Under the pieces are notes generated by a model. That model was not told where the DNA came from. It did no database searches and was given only the letters and a program-made list of their open reading frames with translations. From assembly GCA_049790315.1 (NCBI GenBank), contig JBAQYV010000121.1:1-8822 (forward strand): DNA of 8,822 bases, in the 5' to 3' direction. A program made the translations under genes and the position numbers. Of this stretch, positions 5,524 to 8,822 are shown in pieces (within the stretch, counting starts at the first letter, position 1; each line of letters opens with the position of its first letter). The DNA is from DASPOJ01 sp049790315 (GTDB lineage: Bacteria; Acidobacteriota; Terriglobia; Acidiferrales; UBA7541).

Positions 5524-8036
5524 AATTCATCCGCCGCATTGCCGGAGCCTTGTGGCGGCGCCGCGTGCCGCTCGCCATCAGTATGTGTTTGACGATCGGC
5601 GCGCTGGGAATTTATCTCGCGGCCTTCGTTGGTGAGCGGCCCACGCCGGCTTTCGATTTCATACATCGCCTCGAGCTCGATGCCCTCGATACTCGCTTCC
5701 GTCTGCGCCCCGCGCGCGACACGCATCCCGATCCGCGCATCGTGATCGTCGATATCGACGAGCGCTCCCAGGAACTTCTCGGGCGCTGGCCTTTTTCGCG
5801 CGCTGAGTTCGCGCGCATGCTTGACGCTCTGCATGCGGACGGCGCCGCCGTCGTCTCCTTCGACATCACCTTCAGTGAGCCCGATCAAAGCTCGGCTCCC
5901 ATTCGCGCGCTCGCGGCGCAAGTCGCCGAACAGGAAAAGCAGCAGGGCGCGCAACTCGATCCGCGCATTCAGCGGGATCTCGACAGTCTCGCGCATGCCT
6001 ACGATACCGACGATCAATTCGCCCAATCCATTCGACGCTTCGGCCCTGTCGTGCTCGGAAATTTCTTTCTCTACTCCGAGGCCGATCTCCGGGGCGTCAG
6101 CGACCAATCCCTTGATCGCTACGCGAATATCCTCGCCGATTTTCCGTTTCCTGAAGAGCGCGCCGAAAATCCGAAAACCGGCGCCGGCGATCTCGCTCGC
6201 CTCATGCAATCCTACGCGCCGTGGGGACTCACTCCGCAAGGCACGCAAGCCAATCTTGAAACGCTCAGCGCCGCGCTGAGCGCCGCGCACGGACAAACCG
6301 GCTTCTTCAATGTCGAACCGGATCCCGACGGCGTCGTGCGCCACGCATTGCTCGTCTTGCCGTACGGAAGATCGAAAGATCTCGCGGATTGGGACCTTTA
6401 CGCTTCTCTCGACGTTCAAACCGTTCGCCTATTTCTTCATATTCCCGACGACCAAATGTCCGTGGACTTCGGCCCCGCCGGCATCGATGCCATCGAGTTC
6501 GGTCCCGGCCTTGCCACGCATCCTGATCCCATCGGCCGTCTGCTGATCAACTATCAGGGCCCGGTGCGCACGTATCGCTACGTTTCGATGGCCGACGTCG
6601 TGAAGAACAATTTCGCGCCCGGCACATTCAAGGGAAAAATCGTGCTCGTCGGCGCATCGGCCACGGGAATTGGCGATTTACGTTCCACTCCCTACGGCGG
6701 ATTGGATTATCCGGGCGTTGAAATCCACGCCAATGTGATCGACAACATTCTGAACCGCCACGCGTTGAAACGAGGTCCGGCGCAAGTTGCGTGGGATATC
6801 GCGCTCATTTTATTTTTCGGCATTCCTGTCGGCGTGTGGCTCGCGTTCGGCCGGCCGCGATGGCTTTGGGCGCCGCTTCTTTTGCTCGCACTTTTCGCGT
6901 TCGGTGTTTATGACGCGTTCCTGCACGACTGGTGGCTGAATTTCACGATGCCTGCGCTGACGCTCGTCTCCAACGTCGGACTCGTGGCCCTTTACCGCGC
7001 GTTGGTCGAAGAAAAGGAAAAACGCAAAGTTCGCGGCGCATTCCAGCAATATTTGAGCGCCGAAGTGATCCGCCGCTTGCTCGAAAGTCCCGAACTGCTC
7101 GAGCCGCGACGCACGGATATAACTGTAATGTTCAGCGACATTCGCGGCTTCACCACGATTTCCGAAAAACTCGACGCGCAGGAACTCGCCGCGCTGCTCA
7201 ATCGATATCTTACGGATATGACGCGCATCGTTTTCGATCGCGGCGGCACGCTCGACAAATACATCGGCGATGCCGTCATGGCTTTCTGGGGCGCGCCCAT
7301 CGAGCAAGCGGACCACGCCGTCAGCGCCTGCCACGCCGCGATAGAAATGATGGAGCGCCTCGCGCCCCTGCAACGCCAATGGCAAGCTGAAGGCAAACCA
7401 CGTCTCGACATCGGCATTGGTCTCAACACCGGCGCCGCATCTGTCGGCAACATGGGCTCCACGCTGCGCTACGGTTACACCGCGCTCGGCGACTCCGTGA
7501 ATCTAGCGTCACGCCTTGAAGGCCTCAACAAGGACTACGGAACGCACATCCTCGTAAGCCAAAGCACATTCGAGCAAGCGACCGCGCAGGCCGCCGCGCA
7601 AAGTGGCGGCTCGCAATTCGTTTTTCGCGAACTCGATCTGATTCGCGTGAAAGGCAAAACGCAACCCGTCGGCCTCTACGAATTGATCGGCAGGCGCGAC
7701 GCGTCAGGAAATTCCGCCGCACCGGATACTGCGCAGCGCGCTGTTTCACCGGACCGCGCGGAGCGCGTTGCTTCAACAGCCCGCGCGGAGCGCGTTGCTT
7801 CAACAGACTCCGCGGAACAAATTGCTTCCACTGACGAGCGGCTCGCGCAATTCGCGCGCGGCCGCGCACTTTATCGCGAACGGCGTTGGGTTGACGCGCG
7901 AGAAGTTTTTGCAAATATCGCCGAGCGCTGGCCCGATGACGGCCCCGCTCGCGTCTTCCGCGAACGCTGCGAAGATTACTTGATCGAAGAACCCGACCCC
8001 GATTGGGATGGAGTCTTCACGATGCTGCACAAATAA
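5520..8036 (+). CDS. CHASE2-domain class III adenylate/guanylate cyclase
   Basis: This is a membrane receptor cyclase making a cyclic nucleotide, probably cAMP. One transmembrane helix at about 15-37 precedes an extracytoplasmic CHASE2 sensor (about 40-415; PRIVIVDIDERS, WPFSR, FDITFSEPD, GKIVLVGASATG, PGVEIHANVIDNIL). Hydrophobic helices at about 422-444, 448-466 and 474-492 lead into a linker and the catalytic domain (about 530-690). Catalytic residues are intact: metal Asp540 (FSDIRGFT) and Asp584 (YIGDAVMAFWG), base-contacting Lys580, and transition-state Asn661 and Arg665 (NLASRLEG). Thr654 occupies the second base-specifying position, the Lys/Thr pattern of class IIIb cyclases, some of which respond to bicarbonate. 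A 27-bp repeat-encoded linker (about 737-772) precedes a TPR-like tail typical of this family (ARGRALYRERRW to DPDWDGVF). The ATG at 5520 is the first start in frame. It lies 129 nt after the FHA gene, possibly in the same operon or with its own leader control. Confidence 0.92.
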   Translation: MKFIRRIAGALWRRRVPLAISMCLTIGALGIYLAAFVGERPTPAFDFIHRLELDALDTRFRLRPARDTHPDPRIVIVDIDERSQELLGRWPFSRAEFARMLDALHADGAAVVSFDITFSEPDQSSAPIRALAAQVAEQEKQQGAQLDPRIQRDLDSLAHAYDTDDQFAQSIRRFGPVVLGNFFLYSEADLRGVSDQSLDRYANILADFPFPEERAENPKTGAGDLARLMQSYAPWGLTPQGTQANLETLSAALSAAHGQTGFFNVEPDPDGVVRHALLVLPYGRSKDLADWDLYASLDVQTVRLFLHIPDDQMSVDFGPAGIDAIEFGPGLATHPDPIGRLLINYQGPVRTYRYVSMADVVKNNFAPGTFKGKIVLVGASATGIGDLRSTPYGGLDYPGVEIHANVIDNILNRHALKRGPAQVAWDIALILFFGIPVGVWLAFGRPRWLWAPLLLLALFAFGVYDAFLHDWWLNFTMPALTLVSNVGLVALYRALVEEKEKRKVRGAFQQYLSAEVIRRLLESPELLEPRRTDITVMFSDIRGFTTISEKLDAQELAALLNRYLTDMTRIVFDRGGTLDKYIGDAVMAFWGAPIEQADHAVSACHAAIEMMERLAPLQRQWQAEGKPRLDIGIGLNTGAASVGNMGSTLRYGYTALGDSVNLASRLEGLNKDYGTHILVSQSTFEQATAQAAAQSGGSQFVFRELDLIRVKGKTQPVGLYELIGRRDASGNSAAPDTAQRAVSPDRAERVASTARAERVASTDSAEQIASTDERLAQFARGRALYRERRWVDAREVFANIAERWPDDGPARVFRERCEDYLIEEPDPDWDGVFTMLHK
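7727..7834 (+). repeat. 27-bp tandem repeat inside the cyclase C-terminal linker
   Basis: Units at 7754-7780 and 7781-7807 are nearly identical. 7808-7834 is a diverged copy and 7727-7753 a still weaker one (about 18 of 27 bases shared with the second unit). The period is in frame and gives a 9-residue repeat of the form RAERVAST plus one residue (near residues 746-772). Each full unit contains the palindrome CCGCGCGG and a small GTTG/CAAC inverted repeat. It joins the catalytic domain to the TPR-like tail, so it is probably a variable-length spacer. Confidence 0.85.
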
Positions 8037-8044
8037 AACATTTT

Positions 8045-8128
8045 CGATCGCGACACGCGCGATGCCGATCGTGGTACGAGCGATACCTATTGCGACGCGC
8101 GCGACGCCGATCGCGCGAAATGCGGCGC
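8045..8128. repeat. 21-bp tandem repeat in the convergent cyclase/HIT junction
   Basis: Units at 8045-8065, 8066-8086 and 8087-8107 align without gaps (the first matches the second at 16 of 21 and the third at 17 of 21). A fourth partial unit, 8108-8128, begins with the same CGATCG. The array starts 8 nt after the cyclase stop and ends 13 nt before the HIT stop, filling almost the whole 105-nt gap. No intrinsic terminator is seen there. It could be a protein-binding array, a degenerate coding remnant or a simple slippage repeat. Confidence 0.75.
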
Positions 8129-8141
8129 GACGCATTCCGCG

Positions 8142-8486
8142 CTAGCCGGGCGGCCAGCCCAGCGCGCGTCCACCGAGAACGTGCAAGTGCAAATGAAAAA
8201 CGCTTTGCCCCGCTTCCGGGCCGTTGTTGAATACGGTGCGAAAATCGGTACGCTTTCTTTCCTTCGCCAACTTCGCGCCCACGAGCAGAATTCGTCCTAA
8301 CAACGCGGCGTCATCCGCCACAGCTTCGCGTAGAGACACCAAATGTTTCCGCGGACAAATCAAAATATGATCGGGCGCCTGCGGATTGATATCCTCAAAC
8401 GCGAAAATTTCCGGGTCTTCGTATACAAGCTTCGCGGGAATTTCTTTCCGCGCGATTTTGCAGAATAAGCAGTCGCTTTCTTCCAT
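8142..8486 (-). CDS. HIT-family (HinT-like) purine nucleoside phosphoramidase/hydrolase
   Basis: HIT proteins hydrolyse nucleoside phosphoramidates or related nucleotide conjugates in the cytosol. At 114 aa it has the normal HinT length. The N-terminus CLFCKIARKEIPA holds a CxxC pair (Cys6, Cys9), often zinc-binding with His residues in this group. DINPQAPDHILICPRKH follows, then NNGPEAGQS, and the defining histidine triad HLHLHV (His98, His100, His102; the middle His is the expected nucleophile). It ends with GRALGWPPG, the usual HinT terminus, so the protein is complete. The start is supported by AAGGAG (8497-8492) 5 nt before ATG at 8486. It lies 56 nt downstream of the SPOR-domain gene on the same strand and is convergent with the cyclase, so co-transcription with the SPOR gene is likely; a direct functional link is not evident. 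Confidence 0.94.
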   Translation of the reverse strand: MEESDCLFCKIARKEIPAKLVYEDPEIFAFEDINPQAPDHILICPRKHLVSLREAVADDAALLGRILLVGAKLAKERKRTDFRTVFNNGPEAGQSVFHLHLHVLGGRALGWPPG

Positions 8487-8519
8487 ACTTTCTCCTTCGT
8501 TCCGACGCGGTGAATTCCG

Positions 8520-8542
8520 TTTTCGGCGATTCGCCGCGAAAA
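8520..8542 (-). other. Stem-loop between the SPOR-domain and HIT genes
   Basis: Immediately after the SPOR gene's TAG (8545-8543), TTTTC/GAAAA and GGCG/CGCC arms pair around an ATT (AAT on the minus strand) loop, with a two-base bulge at 8536-8537. No T-run follows the stem on the minus strand, so it is not a classical terminator. It may be an mRNA-processing or stability hairpin, or a weak attenuator between the two genes. Confidence 0.4.
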
Positions 8543-8822
8543 CTAATTCGCCGGATCGACGCGCACGACGAATGCCGCGATTCCATGTTCAGCCTGCAAC
8601 TGCGCCGCGACTTCCTGCGCCGCAGCCTCAAAAGTATAACGGCCGACAAACACGCGATACACGGTTCCTGTTGGCGCGTCGAATTTCTGAACAGAAACGC
8701 TCGGATATCTTGTCGCGATTTGATCGCGCAATTTATCGGCTTTGGCCTCGGCGGAAAACGCGCCAATTTGCACCGCGAATATTCCCACCGTCACGTCGGT
8801 GTTACGGCTCGGCGCGGTCGCC
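8543..8822 (-). CDS. SPOR-domain envelope protein, C-terminal part (probably RlpA); N-terminus outside window
   Basis: The frame is open to the right edge, so this is the last 92 residues of a longer protein; the GTG at 8794 is internal, not the likely start. The visible part is a complete SPOR domain: GIFAVQIGAFSAEAKADKL (first strand and helix), YPSVSVQKF, VYRVFVGRYTFEAAAQEVA and a final AAFVVRVD strand. SPOR domains bind denuded, stem-peptide-free peptidoglycan, mainly at division sites. The short Ser/Thr/Pro-containing stretch before it and the C-terminal position fit RlpA, a septal lytic transglycosylase lipoprotein, but the DPBB catalytic domain is outside the window. DedD/FtsN-like proteins remain alternatives. 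The HIT gene follows it on the same strand. Confidence 0.82.
   Translation of the reverse strand, partial: ATAPSRNTDVTVGIFAVQIGAFSAEAKADKLRDQIATRYPSVSVQKFDAPTGTVYRVFVGRYTFEAAAQEVAAQLQAEHGIAAFVVRVDPAN

Noticed and set aside
5367..6419. 350-codon minus-strand frame over the cyclase CHASE2 region
   Set aside because: It overlaps the well-supported cyclase and FHA genes and has no recognisable domain; typical high-GC shadow.
7727..8128. CRISPR array suggested by repeated units
   Set aside because: The units are directly adjacent without unique spacers, have periods of 27 and 21 bp, and the first set is coding.
7800..8135. Minus-strand frame of 111 codons starting 6 nt after the HIT stop and containing the heptad-like repeat
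   Set aside because: Most of it is antisense to the conserved cyclase C-terminus and the rest is the 21-bp repeat, so it is not called as a gene. The repeat itself is reported as a finding.
8037..8141. Stop-codon read-through extending the cyclase into the 21-bp repeat
   Set aside because: The frame stays open, but the cyclase already ends with the usual DPDWDGVF-type C-terminus and there is no sign of a recoding signal.

Overview
The window is high-GC DNA (roughly 60% by eye) with densely packed bacterial genes. The gene set and protein style suggest an acidobacterium or a similar soil or subsurface lineage: a HEAT-repeat protein ending in a PilZ domain, a cytosolic PP2C phosphatase followed by an FHA protein and a CHASE2-cyclase, and a small secreted protein with Ig/TIG-like folds. 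The phylum is inferred from gene style. There is no rRNA or other marker gene here to prove it.

Left part (1-2612, + strand): the 3' part of a HEAT-PilZ protein cut by the window edge, then rmuC. Middle (2613-3811): a convergent junction with a REP-like two-hairpin element and a clear intrinsic terminator belonging to a minus-strand gene. That gene encodes a secreted beta-rich protein and is followed by a divergent promoter region. Core (3812-8036, + strand): a signalling cluster of PP2C-type Ser/Thr phosphatase, tandem-FHA protein (22-nt gap after the phosphatase gene) and a membrane CHASE2 class III nucleotide cyclase. The cyclase has its own 129-nt leader holding a hairpin and a possible mini-ORF. 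Right part (8037-8822): a short junction made largely of 21-bp tandem repeats, then on the minus strand a HIT-family hydrolase. Upstream of that is the C-terminal SPOR domain of a cell-envelope protein, probably RlpA, cut by the right edge.

The likely functional theme of the core is phosphothreonine signalling beside cAMP production. The phosphatase removes Ser/Thr phosphates, the first FHA domain reads phosphothreonine, and the cyclase turns an extracytoplasmic CHASE2 input into a cyclic nucleotide. No Ser/Thr kinase lies in the window. The PilZ protein at the left edge would add a c-di-GMP-related branch, but its ligand motif is degenerate.

I see no phage, IS element, CRISPR array, tRNA or rRNA. 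Most genes belong to known families. The least explained features are the two different tandem repeats (27 bp inside the cyclase linker, 21 bp just after its stop), the cyclase leader, the altered second FHA domain and the secreted protein of unknown function.
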